This document shows positions 35,756 to 44,078 of a DNA stretch of 64,000 nt, piece after piece. Below the pieces are notes generated by a model. It searched no databases, was not told the origin of the DNA, and saw only the letters and a list, made by a program, of their open reading frames with translations. Every line of letters begins with the position of its first letter. Within the stretch, counting starts at the first letter, position 1. The stretch is from assembly GCF_052113705.1 (NCBI RefSeq), contig NZ_JBGQOG010000019.1:21141-85140 (forward strand), written 5' to 3'. The position numbers and the translations under genes are program-made. The stretch is from JBGQOG01 sp052113705 (lineage in GTDB: Bacteria > Pseudomonadota > Alphaproteobacteria > Rhodobacterales > Rhodobacteraceae).

Positions 35756-37400
35756 TCACCCGGTCTCGCGCTATGCATTGGATGTGGTCGAGGGGCGCGA
35801 GATCGCGGGCGAGCTGGTGCGGCTGGCCTGCCTGCGGCATCTGACGGATCTGGAAACCGGCCGCGACCGCGGGCTTTACTTCGACTGCAAGGCGGCGAGC
35901 CGGGTCTTGAACTTCGCCGAGCTGATCCAGCACACGACCGGGCCGCTGGCGGGGAAACCGCTCAGCCTGCAGCCGTGGCAGGCGTTCCGGCATGGCTCGG
36001 TCTTTGGCTGGAAACAGGAGGGCGGGCTGCGGCGGTTCCGGGCGACCTATCATCAGGTGGCGAAGAAGAACGGCAAGACCACCGACACGGCGGTGCCGAT
36101 GCTCTATTCGACGCTGTTCGACGGCGAGGCGGCACCGCAGGGCTATTGCGCGGCGACCACCCGCGACCAGGCGGGGCTTTTGTTCCGCGAGCTGAAGCGG
36201 ATGATCCGCGCCTCGCCCTCGCTCTCGGCGCTGATGAAGGTCTGGCGCGGCTCGATTGAGGTCGCCAAAACCGAGGGCGTGATCTCCTGTCTCAGCCGCG
36301 ACGGCAACAGCTCGGACGGGATCAACCCGCATTTTGCGGCCCGCGATGAGGTGCACCGCTGGACGGATCGCGAGCTGGCCGAGGTTCTGGTCAATTCGAT
36401 GATCGCCCGGGCGCAGCCGATTGATTGGGCGATCACCACCGCCGGGGCCGATATGGCCTCGATCTGCGGCGAGCTCAGGGAATATTCCGAGGGGGTGGTG
36501 CGGGGCTCGGTGAAGGATGACAGCTTCTTTGGCTATGTCGCCGAGCCGCCGCAGGATTGCGATGTGGCCGATCCGCGTTTCTGGAAGATGGCCAACCCGA
36601 ACCTCGGGGTCTCGGTGCCGCAAAAGCGGTTTGGCGAGATGTACCAGGAAGCGACGGTGATCACCGGCAAGATGCCGAACTTCCGGCGTCTGCACATGAA
36701 CCTCTGGACGGAAGGGGCGCAGGGCTGGATCTCGCGCGATGTCTGGGATGAGGGGGCGGGGGCGTTTGATCCCCGGTCGCTCTACGGGCTGCCCGCCTGG
36801 GTGGGGCTGGACCTCTCGAAAACCACCGACCTCACCGCGATCTCGGTGGCGGTGCCGAAGGACGGGCTTTTGTTCCTGGTGAATTACTCCTTCATCCCGG
36901 AAGGGCCGAAAGGGTTCATCCAGCGGGCGCAGAAGGAAAAGCGCGAATATGTCGGCTGGCGCGATGAGGGCTGGCTCGAGGTGCATAAGGGCGGGGTGAT
37001 CGATGACGATCAGATCATCGAGCGGCTGGAGATGATCCGGGCCAAGTTCGATCTGCGCGAATTGGCCTATGACCGCTGGGGCATGAAATACATGGCCAAG
37101 GAGCTGAACCGCCGGAAGTTCCCGATGGTGGAACATGGTCAGGGCTATGCCTCGATGTCCTCGCCGATGAAGCGCTTTGAGGAAGCGGTGGCCAAAAAGC
37201 GGCTGCGGCATGCGGGCAATCCGGTGCTCGCCTGGGCGGTGGGCAATGTCCACCGCGACGAGGATGCGGCGGAGAACATCAAGCCGAACAAATACAAATC
37301 CCGCGGCCGGATTGACCCGGCGGTGGCGGCAATCATGGCGCTGGGGCGGGCGGAAGCCGCCGAAGGCAAGCGCCGCAAGAGGGAGTTTGAAACGGCATGA
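35742..37400 (+). CDS. Terminase large subunit
   Basis: Packaging motor of 552 residues, HK97-type. ATPase: Walker A-like VAKKNGKT at 106-113 and a Walker B region before ARDEVHRW. The nuclease domain begins at VGLDLSKTTDLTAIS, with later acidic residues in AYDRWG. It fills proheads using ATP and cuts concatemers, together with the small subunit and HNH protein. It overlaps the portal gene by four bases. Confidence 0.92.
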   Translation: MEAIDHPVSRYALDVVEGREIAGELVRLACLRHLTDLETGRDRGLYFDCKAASRVLNFAELIQHTTGPLAGKPLSLQPWQAFRHGSVFGWKQEGGLRRFRATYHQVAKKNGKTTDTAVPMLYSTLFDGEAAPQGYCAATTRDQAGLLFRELKRMIRASPSLSALMKVWRGSIEVAKTEGVISCLSRDGNSSDGINPHFAARDEVHRWTDRELAEVLVNSMIARAQPIDWAITTAGADMASICGELREYSEGVVRGSVKDDSFFGYVAEPPQDCDVADPRFWKMANPNLGVSVPQKRFGEMYQEATVITGKMPNFRRLHMNLWTEGAQGWISRDVWDEGAGAFDPRSLYGLPAWVGLDLSKTTDLTAISVAVPKDGLLFLVNYSFIPEGPKGFIQRAQKEKREYVGWRDEGWLEVHKGGVIDDDQIIERLEMIRAKFDLRELAYDRWGMKYMAKELNRRKFPMVEHGQGYASMSSPMKRFEEAVAKKRLRHAGNPVLAWAVGNVHRDEDAAENIKPNKYKSRGRIDPAVAAIMALGRAEAAEGKRRKREFETA

Positions 37401-38695
37401 GTCTGATCAGTCGTATCTTTGGGGGCAGGGTGTCTGCGGCACCAGCGGCCCCGGCCGCGCGCATCGAGCCGGTGATCTCCGGCGTGGTGCCCGAGCCAAT
37501 GGCCAGCACGGGTGAGCCGTCGGGCACCTCGGTCCCGGCCGCTTGGATGCAGGAGGCGGGCTTTGCCTCTGTGCCTTCCGTCGCGCGGCTGCCGCGCGTC
37601 TCGGCGGTGCTGGCGCAGCGGCATGCGACGATCTACGCCTGCTGCAATGTCATCGCCGGGGATCTGGCGAAGGTGCCGCTGAAGCTTTACCAGCGGCGCG
37701 GCGGGCTGGAGGAACGGGTGCGCGATCACCCGGCGGCCTATCTCCTGAATGTCGAGGCAGCCCCCGGCGTCGCAGCCTCGGTGCTGCGCTTCGCCCTGGG
37801 CTATGCCTTTACCCTGCGCGGCAACGCCTTCGCCTATGCGCCGCGGGATGGCGCGGGCGAGTTGGAACTCCTCGATCTGATCCGCCAGGACGGCTGCACG
37901 GTTTTGCGGGCAGGCCGGGCGCGGTTCTATGATTTTGAGGATGGCGAGGGGGTGCGGCGGCGCGCGCCGGGGCGGGCGATGGTGCATCTGCGCTATATGG
38001 CCGAGGATGGCTGGAACGGCCGCTCGCCGCTGGAAGTCGCCTCGGAATCGGTGGGCCTCGCGCTGGCGGGCCAAGAGGCTGCAGCGCGCACGGCATCGGG
38101 CGGCACCACGCGCGCGGTGATCAAGGTCGAGGACGCTTTCGAGGATGATGAGGCCTACCGGCGCAACGCCCGCCGAATCTCGGCGGCGATCCGTAATCCC
38201 GAGGTGGAGGGCTTTCCGATCATTGGTGCTGCGGATGATATTAAAACGCTGGATCTCTCGGCAGCGGATCAGGAACTCTTGGCCAGCCGCAAGTTTGACC
38301 GCGAGCAGCTGGCCGCGATCTACCGGGTGCCGCCCGCCAAATTGCAGATGATGGAATATGGCGTGAAGGCCAATGGCGAGCAGCAGGCCATCGATTATCT
38401 GACCGATTGCCTGCTGCATTGGGCGGGGCTTTTTGAGGATCAGCTGGCGCTGACGGTGCTGACGGAGGCCGAGCGGCGGGCGGGGTTCTTTCTGCGCCAC
38501 GACTTCGGCGCGCTCCTGCGCCCCACGACCAAGGAACGCTATGAGGCGCTGAACAAGGCGGTGGGCGGGCCGTTCATGACGCCGAACGAGGCGCGGGGCA
38601 TCGACGGGCGCAGCCCGGTGCCGGATGGCGACACGCTGAACCCGGCCCCGAACATGACGCGCACGGATCAAGGAAAACCGGAGGAAAAGCAATGA
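37397..38695 (+). CDS. Portal protein, HK97 family
   Basis: A 432-residue subunit of the dodecameric head entry ring. ACCNVIAGDLAKVPLKLY, GNAFAYAPRDGAG and FDREQLAAIYRVPPAKL are hallmark segments. The C-terminus is Pro/Asp rich. Overlaps both neighbours by four bases. Confidence 0.92.
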   Translation: MSLISRIFGGRVSAAPAAPAARIEPVISGVVPEPMASTGEPSGTSVPAAWMQEAGFASVPSVARLPRVSAVLAQRHATIYACCNVIAGDLAKVPLKLYQRRGGLEERVRDHPAAYLLNVEAAPGVAASVLRFALGYAFTLRGNAFAYAPRDGAGELELLDLIRQDGCTVLRAGRARFYDFEDGEGVRRRAPGRAMVHLRYMAEDGWNGRSPLEVASESVGLALAGQEAAARTASGGTTRAVIKVEDAFEDDEAYRRNARRISAAIRNPEVEGFPIIGAADDIKTLDLSAADQELLASRKFDREQLAAIYRVPPAKLQMMEYGVKANGEQQAIDYLTDCLLHWAGLFEDQLALTVLTEAERRAGFFLRHDFGALLRPTTKERYEALNKAVGGPFMTPNEARGIDGRSPVPDGDTLNPAPNMTRTDQGKPEEKQ

Positions 38696-39591
38696 AAAGC
38701 ACAGTTGCGGGCCTCCTGCAGCCGCAAGCGGTGATGGCGCTTTGCGACAGCCTTGCGGGGCCGTTGCTGGCACAGCCGGTGCCGTCAGATCCTGCGGCGC
38801 TGGCGGGTGGGGCCGAGCGCTATGCCGTTGCGCGGGGTGTGGCGGTGGTGCCGGTGCGGGGCATTCTCTCGGCCAACAGCGGCTTTGCCGATTGGTTCGG
38901 TTGGGCCACCTATCACGGGCTGGCCGAGACCTGCGCGCAGATCGCGGCGGCGGAGGATGTGGCGGCGGTGGTCTTGGAGCTCGACAGCCCCGGTGGCTAT
39001 GTCACCGGCATTCAGGCGGCGGCGGAGGCGATTGCCACCCTCGCCACCCTGAAACCCGTCACCGCGCTGATCAACCCGCTGGCGGCTTCGGCGGCCTATT
39101 GGCTGGCCTGTCAGGCGAGCGAGGTGGTGATGACGCCGGGGGCCTCGGCGGGATCGATTGGCACCGCGCTGATGACCGGCTCTTATGTGCAGCCCGGCGG
39201 TAACGGCATGCAGATGGTGGAGATGGCCTCAAGCCATGCCCGGGCCAAGCGCCCGGATGCGACCAGCGAGGCGGGCCGGGCCGAGCTGCAGCGCAGTCTT
39301 GATGTGGCGGAGGCCGATTTCCATGCGGCGGTGGCCTCGGGGCGCGGGATCGCGGTGGCGGATCTCCTGGCGGCGCTCAGCGTGACGGAGGATCCGCGCG
39401 ACGGTGGCGCGGTGTTCGGCCCGGCGGAGGCGGTGGCGCGGGGCCTTGCCGACCGGATCGAGACCCGCGCCGCCTGTTATGACCGGATCTTTGCTGCGCA
39501 TGCGCCGCAGGTCCGCAACCCTTCCCGCGCGAGCTTGGGCGGTGGCTATGCCGCCCGGGCTGCGGCGGCGCAGGCTTTGGCCTCTCTCTGA
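38692..39591 (+). CDS. S49-family prohead protease
   Basis: A 299-residue serine protease of the SppA/ClpP fold. LELDSPGGYVTGIQ and ASAAYWLACQASEVVMTP carry the Ser and oxyanion segments; GASAGSIGTALMT follows. It is expected to trim scaffold and capsid during head maturation. Position between portal and capsid supports this. Confidence 0.88.
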   Translation: MKSTVAGLLQPQAVMALCDSLAGPLLAQPVPSDPAALAGGAERYAVARGVAVVPVRGILSANSGFADWFGWATYHGLAETCAQIAAAEDVAAVVLELDSPGGYVTGIQAAAEAIATLATLKPVTALINPLAASAAYWLACQASEVVMTPGASAGSIGTALMTGSYVQPGGNGMQMVEMASSHARAKRPDATSEAGRAELQRSLDVAEADFHAAVASGRGIAVADLLAALSVTEDPRDGGAVFGPAEAVARGLADRIETRAACYDRIFAAHAPQVRNPSRASLGGGYAARAAAAQALASL

Positions 39592-39681
39592 CATTCCGCG
39601 CTTGCGGTGACAGACAACCCTGCCGGGTCGGCGGGGTCTTTCGGCTGCGCATGTGCGGCCGCTTTTTGCAAAGGAAACAGG

Positions 39682-41001
39682 ATGTTCAAACTCGACGATC
39701 TGCGCCGTGCCCGCAAGGCTGCGGCGGATAAGATGACCGAAACCGCCACGGCGATTTCGACGCTGGAGGCCACGGAAGGCGGGGCAGATGCCGCCGCCCT
39801 GGAAGCGGCGCAAACGGCTTTCACCGAGGCCGAAGCGGGGTTCAAAGCGGCGGATGTTGCCGTGAAGCGCGCGGAAGCGGTCGAGGCCGCGCAGGCCGCT
39901 GCCGCTGTCGGCGATCTCGGCGCCCAGGGCCAGGCGCACGGCGCGGGCACCCCGGCGGTGGCCGCAAACCCGGCAGATCGCGGCGTCGCGGCGGGGTTCA
40001 TGGTACATGCGCTGGCCAATGCCGGGGGCGACCGCGACAAGGCGGTGCGGCTTTTGGAGGCGGGCGGGCACAGCGCGATCTCTGCGGCGCTCTCCGGCGC
40101 ATCGGAATCGGCAGGCGGGGTGACCATTCCCCGGGCGCAGGCCGCCGAGCTGATCGAGCTCTTGCGCGCCCGGGTGGTGGTGCGGGCCGCGGGCGCGCGG
40201 ACGCTGCCGATGCCTGCTGGCGAGCTGCGCCATGCGCGTCAGAGTGGTGCTGCCTCGGCGAGCTATGGCGCGGAGGCGACGGCGATCATGCCCTCGGAGC
40301 CGAGCTTTGAGCCGGTCGAGCAGAAGTTCCGCAAGCTGACCGGCCTTGTTCCGATCAGCAACTCACTCCTGCGGCATTCCGGCGTGGCGATGGCGGCGCT
40401 CGTCCGCGATGACCTTCTGAAGGTGATGGCTTTGCGCGAAGATCTGGCCTTCCTGCGCGGCGACGGGCTGAACAACACGCCGAAGGGTCTGCGCAACTGG
40501 ATGCTGGCGGCGAACTGGCCCGGCGCGGTGGTTGCGGCCACGGCGACGGCGGCAGAGGTGGCGATCCGGCGCGCGGTGTCCAAGGTCGAGGATGCCGATG
40601 TGCGGATGCTGAAACCCGGCTGGATCATGCGGGCCAGCGCCAAGAACTGGCTGGCGAGCCTGAAGGATGCCAACGGCAATCCCCTGTTCCCGAGCGTCGA
40701 TCTGCGCGGCGAGCTGCAGGGCTATCCGATCCATGTCACCTCGCAAGTGCCTGACAACCTTGGGGCGGGCGGCGATGAGACCGAGATCTACTTCGGCGAT
40801 TTTGACGAGGCGATGATCGGCGACAGCATGGCGCTGACGATTGGCAGCTCGACCGAAGCGGCCTTCGTGGACGGTTCGGGCGATTGGGTCTCGGCCTTCC
40901 AGAACGATCTGACGCTGATGCGCTCGATCTCCGAGCATGATTTTGCGCCCGCGCATGATGAGGCCTTCGCGGGCTTCAATGGCAAGGGTTGGACGCTCTG
41001 A
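39682..41001 (+). CDS. Major capsid protein, HK97 fold
   Basis: A 439-residue shell protein. A charged helical delta-like domain (about 1-110) that the protease should remove is followed by the HK97 core, with GVTIPRAQAAELIELL and DLAFLRGDGLNNTPKGL. MFKLDDLRRAR with AAAGGAAACAG upstream is the start; a frame opening at 39607 is not needed. Confidence 0.9.
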   Translation: MFKLDDLRRARKAAADKMTETATAISTLEATEGGADAAALEAAQTAFTEAEAGFKAADVAVKRAEAVEAAQAAAAVGDLGAQGQAHGAGTPAVAANPADRGVAAGFMVHALANAGGDRDKAVRLLEAGGHSAISAALSGASESAGGVTIPRAQAAELIELLRARVVVRAAGARTLPMPAGELRHARQSGAASASYGAEATAIMPSEPSFEPVEQKFRKLTGLVPISNSLLRHSGVAMAALVRDDLLKVMALREDLAFLRGDGLNNTPKGLRNWMLAANWPGAVVAATATAAEVAIRRAVSKVEDADVRMLKPGWIMRASAKNWLASLKDANGNPLFPSVDLRGELQGYPIHVTSQVPDNLGAGGDETEIYFGDFDEAMIGDSMALTIGSSTEAAFVDGSGDWVSAFQNDLTLMRSISEHDFAPAHDEAFAGFNGKGWTL

Positions 41002-41059
41002 TCCGACAGCCCGGGGCTAGGGCTCCGGGCGCATTCCCACTGATTTGAAAGGTCACCCG

Positions 41060-41422
41060 ATGACGAAAACCATTCTCAAATTCTCGCGTTCCTGGGGGCG
41101 CTACAACAAGGGCGAGGTGGCAGGCTTTGCGCCCGATATTGCCGCCCGGCTGATCGGCAAGGTGGCCGTGGTCTTTGATCCGACCGCGCCGGTCGCGGTG
41201 GTCAATGCCGCCGCGCAGGATGCCGCCGCTGCCGATCTTGCGGCGCGTGAGGCGGCATTGGCGGCGCGCGAGCGGGCGGTGGCCGAGCGCGAAGCCGAAG
41301 TGGCCGAGGCGGAAGCCTTCCTGATTGAGCCGGAAGAGGCTGAGGAGGAAGAGCCTGCTCCCGAACCCGAAAAGCCCAGCGGCTCCAAAGCCAAAGACCT
41401 GCCGATGCAGGGCAAGGTGTAA
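41060..41422 (+). CDS. Hypothetical head protein with coiled coil
   Basis: A 120-residue protein. Residues 1-40 resemble a short structural domain (RSWGRYNKGEVAGF), and 55-95 form an Ala/Glu/Arg coiled coil followed by an acidic Pro-rich tail. In the head operon it may be a decoration or scaffold-like protein. Not recognised further. Confidence 0.55.
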   Translation: MTKTILKFSRSWGRYNKGEVAGFAPDIAARLIGKVAVVFDPTAPVAVVNAAAQDAAAADLAAREAALAARERAVAEREAEVAEAEAFLIEPEEAEEEEPAPEPEKPSGSKAKDLPMQGKV

Positions 41423-41425
41423 GCC

Positions 41426-41944
41426 ATGCAGGTGATCACGCCTGCGGCCGGGCTGCCGGTGACGGTGGCGCGGTTCCGGGCGGCGGTGCCTTTGGCCGCC
41501 GCCGTCGATGATGAGACGCTCGCCGCCTATCTGGAGGCGGCGGTGAATGCGGTGGAGGTGTCCTCGGGCCGTCCGATGCTGGCGCGGGATCTGCGGCTCG
41601 TCACCCCCGCAGGGCCGTGGCGGCGCTGGTGGTTCCCGGTGGCCCCCGTGCTGGCCGTGACCCTGATCGAGGGCGGCACGGCGGAACTGCTGACCCCGTT
41701 TGGCGAGCCGGTGCTGGCGCGCGAGACGGGCAATACCGCGCTGACGATCACCGCGACGGTCGGCTATGCCGATGCGGATGCCGTGCCCGCCGCGCTGAAA
41801 CAGGCCGTCATCCTGATGGCGAAAGACTGGCTGGAGGCCTCGGTGACGCTGGAGGAGATCAAGCGCGATGGTCTCAGCTTTGGGGCCAAGGCGCTGATCA
41901 AACAGCAGCGCTACCGCCGCCCGGCGGAGGTAGTGCCATGCTGA
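41426..41944 (+). CDS. Head-tail connector, gp6-like
   Basis: A 172-residue adaptor expected to bind under the portal. AYLEAAVNAVEVSSGRPMLA and VGYADADAVPAALKQAVILM are the typical helices of gp6/phiE125 gp8-like connectors. Overlaps the next gene by seven bases. Confidence 0.7.
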   Translation: MQVITPAAGLPVTVARFRAAVPLAAAVDDETLAAYLEAAVNAVEVSSGRPMLARDLRLVTPAGPWRRWWFPVAPVLAVTLIEGGTAELLTPFGEPVLARETGNTALTITATVGYADADAVPAALKQAVILMAKDWLEASVTLEEIKRDGLSFGAKALIKQQRYRRPAEVVPC

Positions 41945-42264
41945 TGAACGAGTTTGTGCGCTTTGAGCGCCGGGGCCTTGATGTCAGCGACCCGTATGGC
42001 AACCCACAGCGGGCATGGGCGGAGATCGTCGCCTTGCGTGTGAGTGTCCTCGAACAAACGGGACGCGAGGCGATTGCAGCGGGACGACTGGAGAGCACGC
42101 GGCTCGCGACAGTGCGCTTTCCGCCGCCGCCCGGGATTGTCGCGCTGACAGATGCGGATCGGATGATCTGGCGAGGGCAGGTCTGCAAGATCATCTCCGT
42201 GGGGCGCTTTGGCAAAGGCAGCTGGGGCATGGAAGTGCTGGTCGAGATTGGGGGTGCAATATGA
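41938..42264 (+). CDS. Head closure (head-tail adaptor) protein
   Basis: A 108-residue beta-rich protein. FVRFERRGLDVSDPYGNPQR and LTDADRMIWRGQVCKIIS fit the SPP1 gp16/HK97 gp7-like adaptor family that closes the filled head. Confidence 0.7.
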   Translation: MLMNEFVRFERRGLDVSDPYGNPQRAWAEIVALRVSVLEQTGREAIAAGRLESTRLATVRFPPPPGIVALTDADRMIWRGQVCKIISVGRFGKGSWGMEVLVEIGGAI

Positions 42265-42605
42265 CCATCGAGGGGGCAGATCGCCTGAAGCGCCGTCTGA
42301 ACCTGCTGCCCGGCCGGGTGAAGCTGCGGCAGGCGGCGGCGGTGGCGCGCAATGGCGAAGACCTGATCAGCGTGGCACGGGTGCTGGTGCCGGTGGTGGA
42401 CGGTGATGCGCAGGCCGAGATCCGGGGCGGGATGCAGGGCGACGGCTATCTCGCCGACTTCGGCTCACATGCCAAGGTGATCGAGGGTGACAGCGGCCCG
42501 CGGCCCTTCGTCAATCCGGCGCTGAGCTACACCCGCAAGCGCCGCTCGGGCCGTCATCGCCGGGCGCTGAAACAAGCGATGAAGGATGTGTTCCATGGCG
42601 GATGA
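42261..42605 (+). CDS. HK97 gp10-like tail completion protein
   Basis: A 114-residue protein with the gp10 pattern: EGADRLKRRLNLLP at the start, a central cysteine-free core, and DGYLADFGSHAKVIEGDSGPRPFVNPAL. It joins tail to head. Overlaps both neighbours. Confidence 0.75.
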   Translation: MTIEGADRLKRRLNLLPGRVKLRQAAAVARNGEDLISVARVLVPVVDGDAQAEIRGGMQGDGYLADFGSHAKVIEGDSGPRPFVNPALSYTRKRRSGRHRRALKQAMKDVFHGG

Positions 42606-43050
42606 CGACGCATCTTCTGCCGGGCTCGCCTTCGGCGATCCGGCTCTCGCGCTGCAGCTCGGGGTGATTGCGGCACTCAAGGCCTCTCCGGTCCTGACCG
42701 GTCTGGTAGGCGGCCGGATCTATGATGAGCCGCCGGAGAATGCCGAACTGCCCTATATCCGGCTTGGCAATATCGACCTCTCGCCACTGCGGATGGATGG
42801 TGGCACCGATCATGTGATCCTGTTCTCGGTCGAGGCGCATTCGCGCCCGGAGACGGCAGGCCGGGTCGAGGCCACCCGCATCGCCGGGCTGATCCGCGCC
42901 GCCTTGGATGATCCGGCCCCGGTCACGCTGCCCGATCATGAACTTGAGTGGATCTTCTATCTGACGCAGGCGGTGGGCCGGGCCTCGGATGGGATCACTT
43001 ACACCGCCGTGGTGGCGTTCCGCGCCGCGATGGCGGGCACATCGTTCTGA
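42595..43050 (+). CDS. Tail terminator-like protein, DUF3168
   Basis: A 151-residue protein with the DUF3168 signature: ALQLGVIAALKASPVLTGLV, GGRIYDEPPENAELPYIRLG and HVILFSVEAHSR. Family members cap the tail tube and join it to the connector. Confidence 0.8.
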   Translation: MADDDASSAGLAFGDPALALQLGVIAALKASPVLTGLVGGRIYDEPPENAELPYIRLGNIDLSPLRMDGGTDHVILFSVEAHSRPETAGRVEATRIAGLIRAALDDPAPVTLPDHELEWIFYLTQAVGRASDGITYTAVVAFRAAMAGTSF

Positions 43051-43078
43051 CAAAACCCCAACCGAAAGGAGGCCGGAG

Positions 43079-43498
43079 ATGGCCAAAGCAAAGGGCCGGC
43101 TGATGCTGGTCAAGATCAAGGATGGCACAGCCTTTGAGGCGCTTTGCGGTCTGCGCTCGAAAACCCTGACCATCAACAACAGCGAGGTGGATGTGACCAC
43201 CGCTGATTGCGTGGATCCGGGCGGCGCGCTCTGGACCGAAGTTCTGAGCGGGGCCAAGCGGATCTCGGTCTCGGGCAACGGCTTCTTCAAGGATGCGGCG
43301 CATGAGGCGCGGCTGAACACGGTGGCGATGGCGTCGGATCCGGTGGCCGACTTCCAGATTATCGTGCCGGATTTTGGCACTTTTGAAGGGTCGTTCTTTC
43401 TGTCCTCGGTCGAATATGGCGGCGAGCAGGAGGGTGGCGTGACCTATTCGCTCTCGCTGGCCTCCAGCGGGGCGGTCACCTTCACGGCGCTGCCCTGA
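43079..43498 (+). CDS. Major tail tube protein, TP901-1/GTA type
   Basis: A 139-residue tube subunit: MAKAKGRLMLVKIKDG, LTINNSEVDVTTADCVDPGG and the closing GGVTYSLSLASSGAV are typical. AAAGGAGG lies before the ATG. The stop overlaps the chaperone start by one base. Confidence 0.85.
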   Translation: MAKAKGRLMLVKIKDGTAFEALCGLRSKTLTINNSEVDVTTADCVDPGGALWTEVLSGAKRISVSGNGFFKDAAHEARLNTVAMASDPVADFQIIVPDFGTFEGSFFLSSVEYGGEQEGGVTYSLSLASSGAVTFTALP

Positions 43499-43917
43499 TG
43501 GCGATCAAGGGCACAGCCGCCTATGCAGAAGAGATTGGTGGCAAAAGCCGCCGTCTCATCCTGCGCAATGGCGAGATCGAGCGGTTCGAGGTGCAATATG
43601 CGCCGTTCGGGATCTTCGCCCTTTGGGATCAGCTCTTCGGGCGGGGCGCAGCACCGCAGGTGCGGCATGTCCGCGATCTGGTGGCGCTGGGGTTGGTCGG
43701 CGGCGGCATGGGCGACGCGCAGGCCGATGCGCTGGTGGCCTCGCTGCCGCCTTCGGAAAACCCCCGGCTGCGGGCCATCGCGCAAAGGCTTCTGGGGGTG
43801 ACCTTTCTGCCCGAGGCTTTGGAAGACGCGGGAAAAAAGCCGGATGGATCGGCAGCGGAAAGCGGGGCCGATCCGAATCTGACGCCAGCCGGTATGACGC
43901 CAGATCCCGGATCCTGA
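43498..43917 (+). CDS. Tail assembly chaperone, GTA_TAC/gp10-like
   Basis: A 139-residue protein resembling GTA gp10/TAC proteins (LILRNGEIERFEVQYAPFG, LWDQLFGRG). Chaperones of this position hold the tape measure during tail assembly. A slippery heptamer at 43833 could send some ribosomes into the next frame to give a longer G-GT-like product. Confidence 0.7.
   Translation: MAIKGTAAYAEEIGGKSRRLILRNGEIERFEVQYAPFGIFALWDQLFGRGAAPQVRHVRDLVALGLVGGGMGDAQADALVASLPPSENPRLRAIAQRLLGVTFLPEALEDAGKKPDGSAAESGADPNLTPAGMTPDPGS
43833..43839 (+). promoter_or_regulatory. Slippery heptamer for -1 frameshift
   Basis: A-AAA-AAG occurs in the correct phase of the 43498 gene (codons GGA AAA AAG). Slipping by one base enters the open frame that runs to 44078. 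This heptamer is the efficient E. coli dnaX-type site. Confidence 0.6.
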
Positions 43918-44078
43918 ACCTCTGCGGCGTGCTGGGGCGCAGCCCGGCCGAGATCCGGGCGCTGACGCCTGCCGAGACCGCGCTGATGGTGGAAAGCTGG
44001 AATGCGGCGCAGGCGGGCGATCAGGTCGCCGCCCCGTCTTTGGATGAATATGAGGAATTGGTGAGCCGCTATGAGTGA
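43839..44078 (+). CDS. Tail chaperone extension reached by frameshift
   Basis: In the -1 frame relative to 43498, the segment GVLGRSPAEIRALTPAETALMVESWN resembles the small second chaperone next to GTA gp10 (rcc01693-type). No ATG exists in this frame between 43623 and the internal Met of ALMVES, and GTG 43929 has no ribosome site, so translation probably requires the frameshift. It overlaps the tape measure start by eight bases. Confidence 0.6.
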   Translation, partial: AGWIGSGKRGRSESDASRYDARSRILNLCGVLGRSPAEIRALTPAETALMVESWNAAQAGDQVAAPSLDEYEELVSRYE

